Part shown: positions 20,852-29,735 of the stretch, in pieces | Position numbering within the stretch: position 1 is the first letter of the stretch | Layout of the letters: every line of letters starts with the position of its first letter | Assembly (NCBI GenBank): GCA_015903995.1 | Contig: JABMDK010000014.1 | Location: 1-34,274 of the forward strand | Origin: Nitrospira sp. | GTDB lineage: Bacteria > Nitrospirota > Nitrospiria > Nitrospirales > Nitrospiraceae | Reading direction: 5' to 3' | DNA length: 34,274 bases | Translations under genes and position numbers: made by a program | The notes under the pieces: generated by a model | The model's database searches: none | The model's input: only the letters and a program-made list of their open reading frames with translations | What the model was told of the DNA's origin: nothing

Positions 20852-22450
20852 TCATCTTCTCGCTGACTTTGCGCGCCTCTTCTTCATAGGACTCGAAGTT
20901 TTGGGGGCCTTTTGTTTCCTCGGCCTATTGGACGCCTTTTTTGAATCTTTGCCCGGCGTGCCTGCGCTCAGCAACATCCGACGTTTTGCCGCCCACCCGA
21001 CTCGATTGACCTGTAGCACCCGGGCGATCGCCAACGAATCAGCCGGCACATTCTGCGTCACGGTCGTCCCTGCCGCCACCACCGATCCCTCTCCGATCGT
21101 AACCGGCGCAATCAGCTGCGTGTCGCTCCCGAGAAATACATTCTTGCCGATCACGGTGTGATGCTTGCGCATGCCGTCGTAGTTGCAGGTGATGGTACCG
21201 GCACCGATATTGACCCCTTCTGCGATCGTGGCATCACCCAAATAACTGAGGTGGTTGGCCTTGGACCCTTCGCCCAATTCGGTTTTCTTCATCTCGACAA
21301 AATTTCCGACTTTCGCTTTCCGCCTGACCACCACACCAGGGCGAAGATGCACGAAGGGTCCCAGATGCGCGTCGTCATGCACTTCCGACTCAGTGAGCAC
21401 GCAGGAGTCCAAAATCTCGACGTGATTGCCGAGCATACAATCCGTGATGCGGACCCCGGACCGGATCGTCGTCCCTTCACCGATACTGGTTGTGCCTTCG
21501 AGACTCACGTTGGGATAGAGCACCGTATCTCGTCCGATAGTGACCCCGGCATCAATCCACACGGAAGCAGGATCCCGCATCGTGACTCCGGCTTCAAGCC
21601 AGCGCTCGCGAATCTGCTGCCGGACGACCTGTTCCGCAGCCGCCAGCTGTTGTCTGGTATTGACTCCCAGCCCCTCCTCGGGATCGTGAAGGGTCACGGC
21701 CGCAACACGCCGCTCTTGTGCGACCGCCATCTGAACAATATCCGTCAGATAGTATTCATGCTGAGCGTTGCGTGGCTCGATCTTATCCAGGGCGTCAAAG
21801 AGAAATGCTCCGGACACGACATACGTGCCCACGTTGATTTCGTTCGTCGCTCGTTCTACCGGAGTGGCGTCACGATCTTCAACGATCTTCAGCACATCGG
21901 AGGAAGCGACTGCACTTTGGTGATTCCCGCCTGACTGCCGGCGGATGACCCGGCCATAGCCGCTGGGATCATCGAGCAGCGCCGTCAGAATCGTCACAAT
22001 GGCGCCTTGAGACTGATGGACTCGCAACAGTTCGCGCGCCGTCTCTTCCTTCAGCAACGGGGTGTCACCGTTTAAGATGAGGTAGTTCGTCGGATGCGCC
22101 TCGTCACCAAGACAAAACACCGGGCGGCTTTGCATCACGGCATGGCCGGTTCCGAGTTGCTCGGCCTGTTCGACGATGCTCACAGAATTCGATCCCGGCT
22201 TGCCCGCAATACCGGCCTCAATCACCTGCCGAACCCTGTCGGATTGATGCCCAACCACCACTGCAATGCGGTGGCCTGCCAGTTGAAGCGCCACATCAAC
22301 GGCGTAGAGCACCATCGGCTGCCCTGCGACATGATGCAGCACTTTGACGTGGCTGGACTTCATCCGCTTGCCCAACCCAGCCGCCATCACAATCACGCCT
22401 AAGCCGGGAATGCGCGAGGCCGTCGTGTCCTCATCAACCAATTGTTTCAT
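20852..22450 (-). CDS. glmU: Bifunctional GlcNAc-1-P uridyltransferase / GlcN-1-P acetyltransferase
   Basis: GlmU acetylates glucosamine-1-phosphate and then makes UDP-GlcNAc. The 532-residue protein has the N-terminal pyrophosphorylase domain (VIVMAAGLGKRMKSSHVKVLH, EQLGTGHAVMQS, NGDTPLL) and the C-terminal left-handed beta-helix with the acetyltransferase block KANHLSYLGDATIAEG and GAGTITCNYDG. The nucleotide loop has lysine where GlmU usually has threonine (G-x-G-T-R-M). It is longer than the usual 450-460 residues: about 15 extra at the N-terminus and a strongly basic tail of roughly 45 residues (KDSKKASNRPRKQKAPK and MKKRRAKSARR). The tail is probably disordered and may bind nucleic acid or the membrane. 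Confidence 0.95.
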   Translation of the reverse strand: MKQLVDEDTTASRIPGLGVIVMAAGLGKRMKSSHVKVLHHVAGQPMVLYAVDVALQLAGHRIAVVVGHQSDRVRQVIEAGIAGKPGSNSVSIVEQAEQLGTGHAVMQSRPVFCLGDEAHPTNYLILNGDTPLLKEETARELLRVHQSQGAIVTILTALLDDPSGYGRVIRRQSGGNHQSAVASSDVLKIVEDRDATPVERATNEINVGTYVVSGAFLFDALDKIEPRNAQHEYYLTDIVQMAVAQERRVAAVTLHDPEEGLGVNTRQQLAAAEQVVRQQIRERWLEAGVTMRDPASVWIDAGVTIGRDTVLYPNVSLEGTTSIGEGTTIRSGVRITDCMLGNHVEILDSCVLTESEVHDDAHLGPFVHLRPGVVVRRKAKVGNFVEMKKTELGEGSKANHLSYLGDATIAEGVNIGAGTITCNYDGMRKHHTVIGKNVFLGSDTQLIAPVTIGEGSVVAAGTTVTQNVPADSLAIARVLQVNRVGWAAKRRMLLSAGTPGKDSKKASNRPRKQKAPKTSSPMKKRRAKSARR

Positions 22451-22501
22451 CGAAGACTCCGGAAGTGATGAGAGGTCACCATCGAGTATCAGACACCATA
22501 T

Positions 22502-23170
22502 TTATCCGATCGGCACACCGGCATCCGGTTGTTTGACCGGACTCCACTTCGACTCCCCCCTCAGAGCCGAGGCCATGGCACCGGACGGCGTATAGAGACC
22601 GCCCGACACAATCAGTTTCATCGCTTCTTCAATACTGATATCAACGGATGTCACTTCCCGTTCCGGCACTAAGAGAAAATAGCCCGACGTCGGGTTGGGC
22701 GAGGTGGGCACGTAGACATGAATCAGCGCCTCCTGGCCCAATGCCGTGGTTTCGCCTTTGGTCATGCCGGTCACGAATGCAAAACAATAATGGCCGTTCT
22801 TCGGGAATTGAATCAAGACCACACGCCGATAGGACCCTCGTTCTGAAAACGACAAAATATCCATCATCGATTTCAATGTGGAATAAATTCCTCGGACAAG
22901 AGGCAGCCGGTTGAGCCAATCCTCCCAGTGCCCCACAATCTGACGTCCGATGAAGTTCGCCGCGAATAACCCGACTAAAAAAATGAGGAGAACCAGCGTC
23001 ACGATCCCTAGGCCCGGGATATAGTGATCCGGTACCAATTCGGCGACGGCATCACCCAAGATGCTGTCGACCGCAACAAACAAGGTCTTCAGAACGAGAA
23101 TAGTCCCCCAGATAGGAGTGACAAGCAGGAGTCCCGTCAGAAAATATCGTCTTAGTGCGGTCTTGAGCAT
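22502..23170 (-). CDS. DUF502 family membrane protein
   Basis: The 222-residue protein has two N-terminal membrane helices (YFLTGLLLVTPIWGTILVLKTLF and LGIVTLVLLIFLVGLFAANFIG) followed by the conserved soluble part of DUF502: LPLVRGIYSTLKSMMDIL, RVVLIQFPKNGHYCFAFVTG, and VYVPTSPNPTSGYFLLVPE. Family members are inner-membrane proteins of unknown function in bacteria and plants. It is transcribed toward glmU, about 50 bases away, and divergently from tmk. Confidence 0.9.
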   Translation of the reverse strand: MLKTALRRYFLTGLLLVTPIWGTILVLKTLFVAVDSILGDAVAELVPDHYIPGLGIVTLVLLIFLVGLFAANFIGRQIVGHWEDWLNRLPLVRGIYSTLKSMMDILSFSERGSYRRVVLIQFPKNGHYCFAFVTGMTKGETTALGQEALIHVYVPTSPNPTSGYFLLVPEREVTSVDISIEEAMKLIVSGGLYTPSGAMASALRGESKWSPVKQPDAGVPIG

Positions 23171-23372
23171 GAATCACCGGCACCCAGTCACAGGAAGAGT
23201 ATTCCGTGGTTCATCTTACAGAGTTCCGGACAAACCCCGCAAGCATTTTATTGTAAATTTCAATGAGTTATGTGCTTGGACCGGATGAATTCCACAAAGG
23301 TACTGGTCTTGCTATTCGCCTCGACCTGACATAGGATCGCTCTCCGATTGTGATGGTTCATGAAAATCGCTG

Positions 23373-24047
23373 ATGCGTAGAACATCCGGAAAATCCACGG
23401 GCATCTTCATCACGCTGGAAGGCGGTGAAGGAAGCGGAAAAACTACACAGGCTCGAAGACTGTGTGAACGGCTGACCGCGCAAGGCCTGGACGTGCTGCA
23501 TACCAGAGAGCCGGGAGGAACGCTTCTCGCTGAACGTCTGCGGAGCATCCTGCTCGACCATTCGGCGGAAACAATCGCCCCGGAAACGGAAACCTACCTC
23601 ATTCTCGCGGCAAGACGCCAGCATGTGGATCATGTCATCAAACCCGCACTCGCGCAAGGACAGACAGTCGTCTGCGATCGGTTTTCAGACTCGACGATGG
23701 CCTATCAAGGATATGGACGAGGATTGGATCTACGGGTATTGCGCACAATGAACGACTGGGCGACCGGAAAGCTGATTCCTCAGCTCACGTTGCTCTTCGA
23801 CGTCCCCGTCGCGGTCGGACTCGGTCGACGCCGTGGCCGCGCCGCCACCCAAAATCGCCTTGATCGAGAAGCCGAACGATTCCACCGGAAAGTCCGTGCA
23901 GGGTTTCATGTCTTGGCACGACGAGAACCTCAACGCATCATGGTAATCGATGCCGCACAATCGCTGGAGTCTGTGACGAGAACCGTGGAGGAACTGGTTC
24001 TGAACTGGCTCAAGACCTCTCGCACACGCACATCAAGACGCCGATAG
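23373..24047 (+). CDS. tmk: Thymidylate kinase
   Basis: Tmk phosphorylates dTMP to dTDP. The 224-residue protein has the P-loop LEGGEGSGKTTQ, the DRY-like motif CDRFSDSTMAYQGYGRG, the block TREPGGTLLAERLR, and the LID/NRLDREAERFHRKVRAGF segment. It has a slightly extended N-terminus (MRRTSGKSTG) and a basic C-terminus (SRTRTSRRR). No strong ribosome binding site precedes the ATG. It is the first gene of the plus-strand run, with holB starting 2 bases after its stop, the common tmk-holB pairing. Confidence 0.95.
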   Translation: MRRTSGKSTGIFITLEGGEGSGKTTQARRLCERLTAQGLDVLHTREPGGTLLAERLRSILLDHSAETIAPETETYLILAARRQHVDHVIKPALAQGQTVVCDRFSDSTMAYQGYGRGLDLRVLRTMNDWATGKLIPQLTLLFDVPVAVGLGRRRGRAATQNRLDREAERFHRKVRAGFHVLARREPQRIMVIDAAQSLESVTRTVEELVLNWLKTSRTRTSRRR

Positions 24048-24049
24048 AC

Positions 24050-25078
24050 ATGCCTTTCGCCGATATCACAGGCCACGAGCAACCCATCTCCCTCCTTCAG
24101 ACGACGCTGTGCAATGGACGCCTGGCCCATGCGTATCTGTTCTACGGCGAAACCAGGGTCGGAAAGCTGATGACCGCCGTGCGGCTGGCTCAGGCCCTCA
24201 ACTGTGAACAGCCCTCGCAGACTGACGTTCAGGACAGCTGCGGCCGATGCCGATCCTGCCTGCAAATAGCCGCTCGCACACACCCGGATTATTTCGTCAT
24301 CGAGCCTGATCCGAAAGCCGCCACGCCGCAAATTAAGATCGAGCAGGTGCGGGAGATCGAACAACAGTTCGTCTATCGCCCACTCATCGGGGAACGAAAG
24401 ATTTGTCTGATTGACGACGCGGACCGCCTGACGATCGGTGCAGCCAACGCGCTGCTCAAAACCTTGGAGGAGCCTCCGGGTGATAGTCTCTTTATCCTCG
24501 TCACCAGCCGGCTCCATGCGCTTCCGATCACCATTCGCTCGCGCTGCCAAGCGCTCCGTTTCACGACTCCTGCCCGCACACAAGTCGAAGCAGCGATAAT
24601 ACTCAAGAGGGAACTCCCACCTGCCGATGCTCGGTTCCTCGCAGTCTTCGCCGATGGCCGTATCGGAGAAGCACTCACGGTGAATGTGACTGATGTTCGT
24701 GCACGACAACACGAATGCCTGAATTTGGTGAAGCCGGAAAGCTTGACGTCGAGTGCAACCATCCTCTCGGCAGCGGAAAGCTTGGCCAAAACGGACCGCG
24801 GAGAAGAAACGCTCACATGGCTGACGCGATGGATCCGTGATCTGGTCATCGTCATCGTGGATGGAGACCAGGATCAGCTCCTTCACCTCGACCAACTCGC
24901 GGACCTGCGACGATATGCCCAGCGAGCGGACATTGACGCACTCCTGACCCTGCTGCACGACATCGAGCGAACCGAACAGCAAGCCACGCGGCACCTGAAC
25001 ATGCAGATGGCGCTGGAAACGATTCTGCTTCGCCTGCGTGAGGCACTCGGATTGGTCGCCGCCGGAGTCTCTGCCTAG
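24050..25078 (+). CDS. holB: DNA polymerase III delta' subunit
   Basis: The delta' subunit is part of the clamp loader that places the beta clamp on DNA. The 342-residue protein begins FADITGHEQPISLLQTTL and has a zinc-binding cluster (a cysteine before CGRCRSC), the Walker B-like LIDDADRLTIGAANALLKTLEEPP and the SRC arginine-finger motif in TIRSRCQALRF. The P-loop region GETRVGKLM has leucine where an ATP-binding loop has Ser or Thr, consistent with delta' not binding ATP itself. It is tightly linked to tmk and followed by metG after 36 bases. Confidence 0.92.
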   Translation: MPFADITGHEQPISLLQTTLCNGRLAHAYLFYGETRVGKLMTAVRLAQALNCEQPSQTDVQDSCGRCRSCLQIAARTHPDYFVIEPDPKAATPQIKIEQVREIEQQFVYRPLIGERKICLIDDADRLTIGAANALLKTLEEPPGDSLFILVTSRLHALPITIRSRCQALRFTTPARTQVEAAIILKRELPPADARFLAVFADGRIGEALTVNVTDVRARQHECLNLVKPESLTSSATILSAAESLAKTDRGEETLTWLTRWIRDLVIVIVDGDQDQLLHLDQLADLRRYAQRADIDALLTLLHDIERTEQQATRHLNMQMALETILLRLREALGLVAAGVSA

Positions 25079-25114
25079 AAATCGGCCCGCCCAACCTGGT
25101 ATCGTGCCCTCGAT

Positions 25115-27067
25115 ATGGCGGAAACGAGACCCTGTTACATCACTACCCCGATTTACTACGTCAACGACGTCCCGCACATCGGCCACGCGTACACCACTAT
25201 AGCCGCTGACGTCTTGGCGCGCTATTGGCGGCTACGTGGACGTGAGGTCTTTTTTTTGACCGGGCTCGATGAACATGGTCAGAAAGTACAGCAGGCCGCT
25301 GCCAAAGCCGGCATCGCCCCTCAAATCCACTGCGACAAGCTCGCACCGCAATTTTCCCAGCTCTGGAACACACTGAATATCTCGAACAACGCCTTCATCA
25401 GGACGACGGATCCCGAGCACAAATCCATCGTCCAACGAGATTCGTATACCGGATGGTATTGCACATTCGATGAACGGTTCTGGACCGAGAAAGACGTGGA
25501 GTCCGGGCTCTGTCCGGACTGCAAGCGCCCCGTCGAGCAGTTGAGCGAGCACAACTATTTCTTCAAGATGGGGCAATACCAGAACCAGCTCCTCGACCAC
25601 ATCAAGCAGCACCCGGCCTTCATCAGACCGGAGTCACGCCGGAATGAAGTCCTGGGGTTCCTGCAAACCCAGAAGCTGGGCGACCTCTCAATCTCGCGGC
25701 CGAAGTCGCGGCTGTCCTGGGGCATCGAACTGCCGTTCGATAGCGACTATGTGACCTATGTCTGGTTCGACGCCCTGGTGAACTATATGTCCGCCTTGGA
25801 ATACCTTCCCCGAGAGAAACCGATTGGCCATCGGTTTTGGCCGGCCACTATCCACCTCGTCGGCAAGGATATCTTAACGACGCATGCTGTCTACTGGTCC
25901 ACGATGCTGATGGCGTTGAACCTGCCGTTACCAGAGACCGTCTTTGCCCATGGCTGGTGGACGGTCGATGGGGAAAAGATGTCCAAGAGCCGCGGCAACG
26001 TCGTCGATCCGAACAAGATGGTCGACTCCTATGGCGTCGATGCCTTCCGCTATTTTCTCCTGCGTGAGGTGCCCTTCGGACAGGATGGAGATTTTTCCCA
26101 ATCGGCCATGGTGACACGCATCAACAGCGATCTTGCCAACGGCCTGGGCAATCTCCTCAGTCGGACACTCACCCTCATCGAACGGACACAAGGAGGGGCG
26201 ATACCGGTTCCCGGAGAAGTCGGGGCAGCAGAGCACGAACTGCAGCACGCCGCCGTGACGCTCTTGAACGAAGCATTGTCGCACCATCTGGAGCAATTAG
26301 AATTCAATCGAGCCCTGGAGGCCATCTGGCACGTCGTCCAACTTGCCAACCAGTATGTCGACAAGACTGCGCCTTGGGCACTGGCGAAGGACGAACGCAA
26401 CGCAGGACAACTCAGAACCGTCTTGTACACGATGGCAGAAACGCTCCGCTGCCTCAGCCTGGCCACCTATCCTGTTATCCCGAAAAGTGCACAGTCCATT
26501 TGTTCCCAACTTGGCATCTCAACTGAATTCACAAGCCCTTTACTGAGCAACACAATCGAATGGGGTGGCCTGACACCTGGCACCATCATCCTTAAAGGCC
26601 CATCCCTCTTCCCACGCATCGAAACAAAACCGGGAGTACAACCAGTGAGCGAATCATCTGTCCCTTCACAGCCAACCTCTGCTGCGCCACCATCCACCGC
26701 AACTCCGCTAGCGACGCCCCCTGCAGCAACCCCAGCCGCTACACCACAGATCACCATCGATGAGTTCATGAAGATCCAGCTCAAGACGGCGAAGGTGCTC
26801 GCCGCCGAGCGCGTGCCGAAATCGGAAAAGCTTATCAAGCTGCAAGTCTCCCTCGGCACTGAACAACGTCAAATCGTGGCGGGCATCGGCAAGAAATACG
26901 AGCCGGAGACGCTTGTGGGAAAGACCATCGTGATCGTGGCTAATCTGAAACCGGCCAAGCTCATGGGCATTGAGTCACAGGGCATGGTGCTCGCCGCAGG
27001 GGATGCCGACGTACGGGGGCTCCTCACCATTCTAGAAGAAGTCGACCCCGGCACCAAAGTGAAATGA
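25115..27067 (+). CDS. metG: Methionyl-tRNA synthetase
   Basis: MetG charges tRNA(Met). The 650-residue protein has the HIGH motif in VPHIGHAYTTIAADV, the KMSKS loop in GEKMSKSRGNVVDP, the helical anticodon domain, then a low-complexity Pro/Ala/Thr linker (SAAPPSTATPLATPPAATP) and a C-terminal OB-fold tRNA-binding domain (EFMKIQLKTAKVLAAERVP through GMVLAAGDADV) that helps dimerisation and tRNA capture. The connective zinc knuckle has CTF-D then CPDC, so one of the four cysteines usual in the Thermus-type enzyme is replaced by aspartate. The next gene overlaps its stop by 4 bases. Confidence 0.96.
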   Translation: MAETRPCYITTPIYYVNDVPHIGHAYTTIAADVLARYWRLRGREVFFLTGLDEHGQKVQQAAAKAGIAPQIHCDKLAPQFSQLWNTLNISNNAFIRTTDPEHKSIVQRDSYTGWYCTFDERFWTEKDVESGLCPDCKRPVEQLSEHNYFFKMGQYQNQLLDHIKQHPAFIRPESRRNEVLGFLQTQKLGDLSISRPKSRLSWGIELPFDSDYVTYVWFDALVNYMSALEYLPREKPIGHRFWPATIHLVGKDILTTHAVYWSTMLMALNLPLPETVFAHGWWTVDGEKMSKSRGNVVDPNKMVDSYGVDAFRYFLLREVPFGQDGDFSQSAMVTRINSDLANGLGNLLSRTLTLIERTQGGAIPVPGEVGAAEHELQHAAVTLLNEALSHHLEQLEFNRALEAIWHVVQLANQYVDKTAPWALAKDERNAGQLRTVLYTMAETLRCLSLATYPVIPKSAQSICSQLGISTEFTSPLLSNTIEWGGLTPGTIILKGPSLFPRIETKPGVQPVSESSVPSQPTSAAPPSTATPLATPPAATPAATPQITIDEFMKIQLKTAKVLAAERVPKSEKLIKLQVSLGTEQRQIVAGIGKKYEPETLVGKTIVIVANLKPAKLMGIESQGMVLAAGDADVRGLLTILEEVDPGTKVK

Positions 27068-27888
27068 CGCAGGTGGCTCTCGTCCTGTTTGGTCTGTTTG
27101 GATTGCCCCTCTCGCTCATCCTGCCCCCCTGCTTCACACCTCCGGTCATAGGCCAGACACTTCCTGACGTGCCCCTTAACGGCCCCCAACCGACGCTGGT
27201 GCTCGTGCGGGTCGTCGCGCATGGGGCGATGGTGTTGGGCCGCGAAGTCGGTGGAGCGCGCGTGACGATTACCGAAGTCTCGAGCGGCCACATTCTGGCA
27301 AGCGGCCTACAGCAAGGTGAGGCTGGCGACCAGAATCAGATCATGCGCACGCCCCACCTGATGGAAGAGCCAATCTACAGTTCTCGCCCCTCGGCCGCAT
27401 TCAGCGCGATCGTGCACCTACAGACACCGACGCTCGTGGAAATTTCCGCAGAAGGTCCGCTCGCGTTTCCCGCTGCATTACAGAGGGCCAGCAAGACGCT
27501 CCTGCTCGTACCCGGGCAGGACCTGACACACGACGGCATCGTCCTGCACCTCTCCGGCTACCTGGTGCAGATTGAACGGCCCAAGCTGCCTGATGCATTG
27601 CTTGCAAAAGACGATGTAAAACTCCGAGCTTCAGTCCGAACTCTGTCCGGCTCCTTGGTCCGTCCCCATGGAGATTGGGACTCGCGGAAGATCCGTATTT
27701 ATGGAGAGGTCTTGATCGGAGACCGGATCATCGAGCGGCTGCAGATGTTTTATGACGAAGGGAGTCGCACATTTGAGGCACCGTTCTTTGTCCCACCGTC
27801 GAAGGACATTCCAGACGGGCTCACGCTGCGGGTAATCGCCACGGACCTCTCAACCGGCAATGCAAGCCACCTATCCGGTCTTGAGTGA
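27064..27888 (+). CDS. Exported protein of unknown function, coupled to metG
   Basis: Its ATG overlaps the metG stop (ATGA), so it is translationally coupled. The 274-residue product starts with a hydrophobic segment (VALVLFGLFGLPLSLILPPCF) that reads as a signal peptide or anchor. The rest is strand-rich with no motif I recognise: TLVLVRVVAHGAMVLGREVGG, VTITEVSSGHILASG, IVLHLSGYLVQIE and IRIYGEVLIGDRIIERLQMF. The alternation suggests two or three beta-sandwich-like domains, as in periplasmic carboxypeptidase-regulatory or transthyretin-like folds, but that is a guess. An envelope role is likely. Confidence 0.75.
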   Translation: MTQVALVLFGLFGLPLSLILPPCFTPPVIGQTLPDVPLNGPQPTLVLVRVVAHGAMVLGREVGGARVTITEVSSGHILASGLQQGEAGDQNQIMRTPHLMEEPIYSSRPSAAFSAIVHLQTPTLVEISAEGPLAFPAALQRASKTLLLVPGQDLTHDGIVLHLSGYLVQIERPKLPDALLAKDDVKLRASVRTLSGSLVRPHGDWDSRKIRIYGEVLIGDRIIERLQMFYDEGSRTFEAPFFVPPSKDIPDGLTLRVIATDLSTGNASHLSGLE

Positions 27889-27987
27889 GCGCCTGCCGCC
27901 AAAATCCGTTCGTTAGCCTGCAGCCAGGCGAACCTAAACTCTCGGCAAGACTTGCCGCGTCGCTTCGCCCATGCGACACTATTACGT

Positions 27988-28926
27988 ATGGCAGCGCTGG
28001 CCTCCTATGCACACCTCCAATCACGGCTCCGCTTGGCCCTAGCCATCAATGCGATCGTCATCGCGACTGAGTTTATCGGCGGCTGGTTCCTCAACAGTAT
28101 CGGCCTCATGAGTGACGCGGGCCACAATCTCGTTGATCAAGGGTCGCTCTTTCTCGCGCTCTATGCCCATCTCCTCACCGCACGCCCGGCTTCCGAGAGC
28201 CGGACCTTCGGCTACCATCGAGCCGGTATCATCGCGGCGTTTCTGAACAGTTTCGTGCTTCTGCTGACCGCCGCCGGCATCGCACTCGTCGGCGTGAAGC
28301 GACTCCTGCAACCGGTTCCCGTTGACGGTGGCTGGATGATGGTGGTCGCAGCCGTCAGCTTTGCGGCCAATCTCGGCGTAGCCCTGTTGCTCCAGCACGG
28401 CGCAAAAGACGACCTGAACATTCGAAGCGCATTCTGGCACATGGTCGGAGACGCCTGGGTGTCGCTCGGCGTGATTGTGAGCGGAGGCGCAATACTCCTG
28501 ATGGGATGGACCCTTCTCGATCCGCTCGTGAGCCTCCTGATCGTCGGAGTCATTCTCCGAGGAGCCTGGCCGATTTTTAAGGAATCGATGGAGGTCTTAC
28601 TGGAATCGACACCGCCAGGCATCAGCGCGTCTCAGGTTGCCGCAACCATGGAGGCCATCCCCGGCGTTACAAACGTCCATGATCTGCATATTTGGGCCGT
28701 CGAGCCTCGGTTGGTCATGCTCACGAGCCACGTCATAATCGAACACCATCGGACTCCGCTTGAATTACTGCAGCTGATCCAGAACCGAATCACCACGGAC
28801 TTCGGCATCAAGCACATGACCATTCAACTGGAAACTGAATGTTGCGATCCCGACGACATCCATTGTGATCTCCGAAAACTGACCGAGCACCACCACGAAG
28901 CCCATACCTTCGCGCATCATCACTGA
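27988..28926 (+). CDS. Cation diffusion facilitator family transporter
   Basis: CDF proteins export divalent metals such as Zn2+, Co2+ or Cd2+ in exchange for protons. The ATG at 27988 (MAALASYAHLQSRLRLALAIN) is preferred to the track start, which is a TTG at 27952 with no ribosome binding site; neither start has a clear one. The protein of about 312 residues has six membrane helices, the metal-site motifs SDAGHNLVDQ in helix 2 and HMVGDAW in helix 5, and a C-terminal cytoplasmic domain (VTNVHDLHIWAVEPRLVMLTSHV). It ends in a histidine-rich tail (EHHHEAHTFAHHH), which may buffer metal. The pattern is closest to the CzcD/ZitB subgroup, but the substrate cannot be fixed from sequence. Confidence 0.9.
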   Translation: MAALASYAHLQSRLRLALAINAIVIATEFIGGWFLNSIGLMSDAGHNLVDQGSLFLALYAHLLTARPASESRTFGYHRAGIIAAFLNSFVLLLTAAGIALVGVKRLLQPVPVDGGWMMVVAAVSFAANLGVALLLQHGAKDDLNIRSAFWHMVGDAWVSLGVIVSGGAILLMGWTLLDPLVSLLIVGVILRGAWPIFKESMEVLLESTPPGISASQVAATMEAIPGVTNVHDLHIWAVEPRLVMLTSHVIIEHHRTPLELLQLIQNRITTDFGIKHMTIQLETECCDPDDIHCDLRKLTEHHHEAHTFAHHH

Positions 28927-29002
28927 ACCCTCTCAATTTTAGGAAAGAATGGCTGGACACCTGGCTGTCTTTCGTATTCCTTTCGGCTAACGTATACTTT
29001 CC

Positions 29003-29323
29003 ATGCATTTTCCAACCTCCATGTCCTATCTCACTCGCCGGAAATTCCCAGTACCGTTCGACCGTGACCAAGTAACTCAGGACTGGCGACGACGGGGCTA
29101 TTCCTGTGATGTGTTTACGGACCCGCCCGGACGCGAATGGAATGATTTCGTCCATGGGACCAACGAACTCGTGACCGTCATGGTGGGGAAACTCAAACTG
29201 ACTATCGGTGCAGAAGAAATTCTCGCAGCGCCTGGTGATGAAGTGTTTATTCCAAAAGGCATCCTTCATTCCGTGAAGAATATTTCCTCCTCCACGACCC
29301 ACTGGCTGTATGGATATGATTAG
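29003..29323 (+). CDS. Cupin-domain protein
   Basis: The 106-residue protein has a single cupin barrel: HGTNELVTVMVGKLKLTIG for the first motif and APGDEVFIPKGILHSVKNIS for the second, with glutamate and histidine at metal-ligand positions. Small cupins act as metal enzymes or sugar/ligand binders, and no substrate can be named. The start could be 29003 or the ATG at 29021 (MSYLTRRKF); TATACT at 28993-28998 resembles a -10 box, which would favour the second. The stop codon TAG overlaps the first bases of the palindromic repeat. Confidence 0.82.
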   Translation: MHFPTSMSYLTRRKFPVPFDRDQVTQDWRRRGYSCDVFTDPPGREWNDFVHGTNELVTVMVGKLKLTIGAEEILAAPGDEVFIPKGILHSVKNISSSTTHWLYGYD

Positions 29324-29448
29324 CAGGCTGTTGGAAAAGTCCGCCAGCGGCGTTCTCGCGGCGCTTAGAGGCTCAACGTACGGCACCGAGTACGCTTCGC
29401 CTCCTCCCTTGCTGCGGCCTTGCTGGACGGCCTTTTTGAACAGCCTGC
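29322..29448. repeat. Palindromic MITE/REP-like element, copy B
   Basis: The element begins in the cupin stop codon with AGCAGGCTGTTGGAAAAGTC and ends GGCCTTTTTGAACAGCCTGC, an inverted repeat of about 26 bases with a few mismatches. Inside it has CCAGCGGCGTTCTCG and TGCGGCCTTGCTGGA, identical to copy A at 18841. There is no gene in it; the listed ORF 29310-29549 is spurious. It would fold into a long hairpin in RNA and may act as a terminator or 3'-end stabiliser for the metG-cupin message. The first 12 bases also occur at the left flank of the insertion sequence near 5852. Confidence 0.78.
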
Positions 29449-29504
29449 GGGGTATTCTGCTACTATCCCAGGTCGTTCATTACCGCCTCTGGCAGGGTGC
29501 TCAA

Positions 29505-29523
29505 ATAGTTTTTCAACAGCCGG
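29505..29523. repeat. Extra terminus of the palindromic repeat family
   Basis: AGTTTTTCAACAGCCGG follows copy B by about 60 bases and matches the inverted form of the copy B left end (CCAACAGCCTGC type). Copy B may thus be part of a larger unit of about 200 bases running 29322-29523, with the internal CAGCCTGC at 29441-29448 as a second, nested end. Confidence 0.5.
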
Positions 29524-29605
29524 TTAGGGCAGAAAGGTTTGCGAAGTAACTCTCGCCGAACTGATTCTGCTACGAATCCCGGATCGGCTCACCCCTAACT
29601 TTGGC

Positions 29606-29636
29606 CTGACAAACAGCGATGTGTTTCTGGTATCCT
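29606..29636 (+). promoter_or_regulatory. Possible extended -10 promoter for the DUF4403 gene
   Basis: TGGTATCCT at 29628-29636 resembles an extended -10 element, with CTGACA at 29606-29611 as a poor -35 at a 19-base spacing. The gene starts about 100 bases downstream with AAAGGGGG as its ribosome binding site. This is weak by eye alone. Confidence 0.25.
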
Positions 29637-29735
29637 AGCCACGTTTCTTCACCACCTGCACTCACTTTACACAGACTTGAGACGGTTTGAGGCCACGCAC
29701 CTCACTACCTGTGACTATCTAAAGGGGGACAGCAG

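Noticed and set aside
23171-23372. Promoters between the divergent DUF502 and tmk genes
   Set aside because: The gap is AT-richer around 23240-23275 and must hold promoters, but no -35/-10 pair good enough to place was found by eye.
23930-25186. 418-residue minus-strand ORF opposite tmk and holB
   Set aside because: Long only because of codon bias on the other strand; spans two well-supported genes and their junction and matches nothing I recognise.
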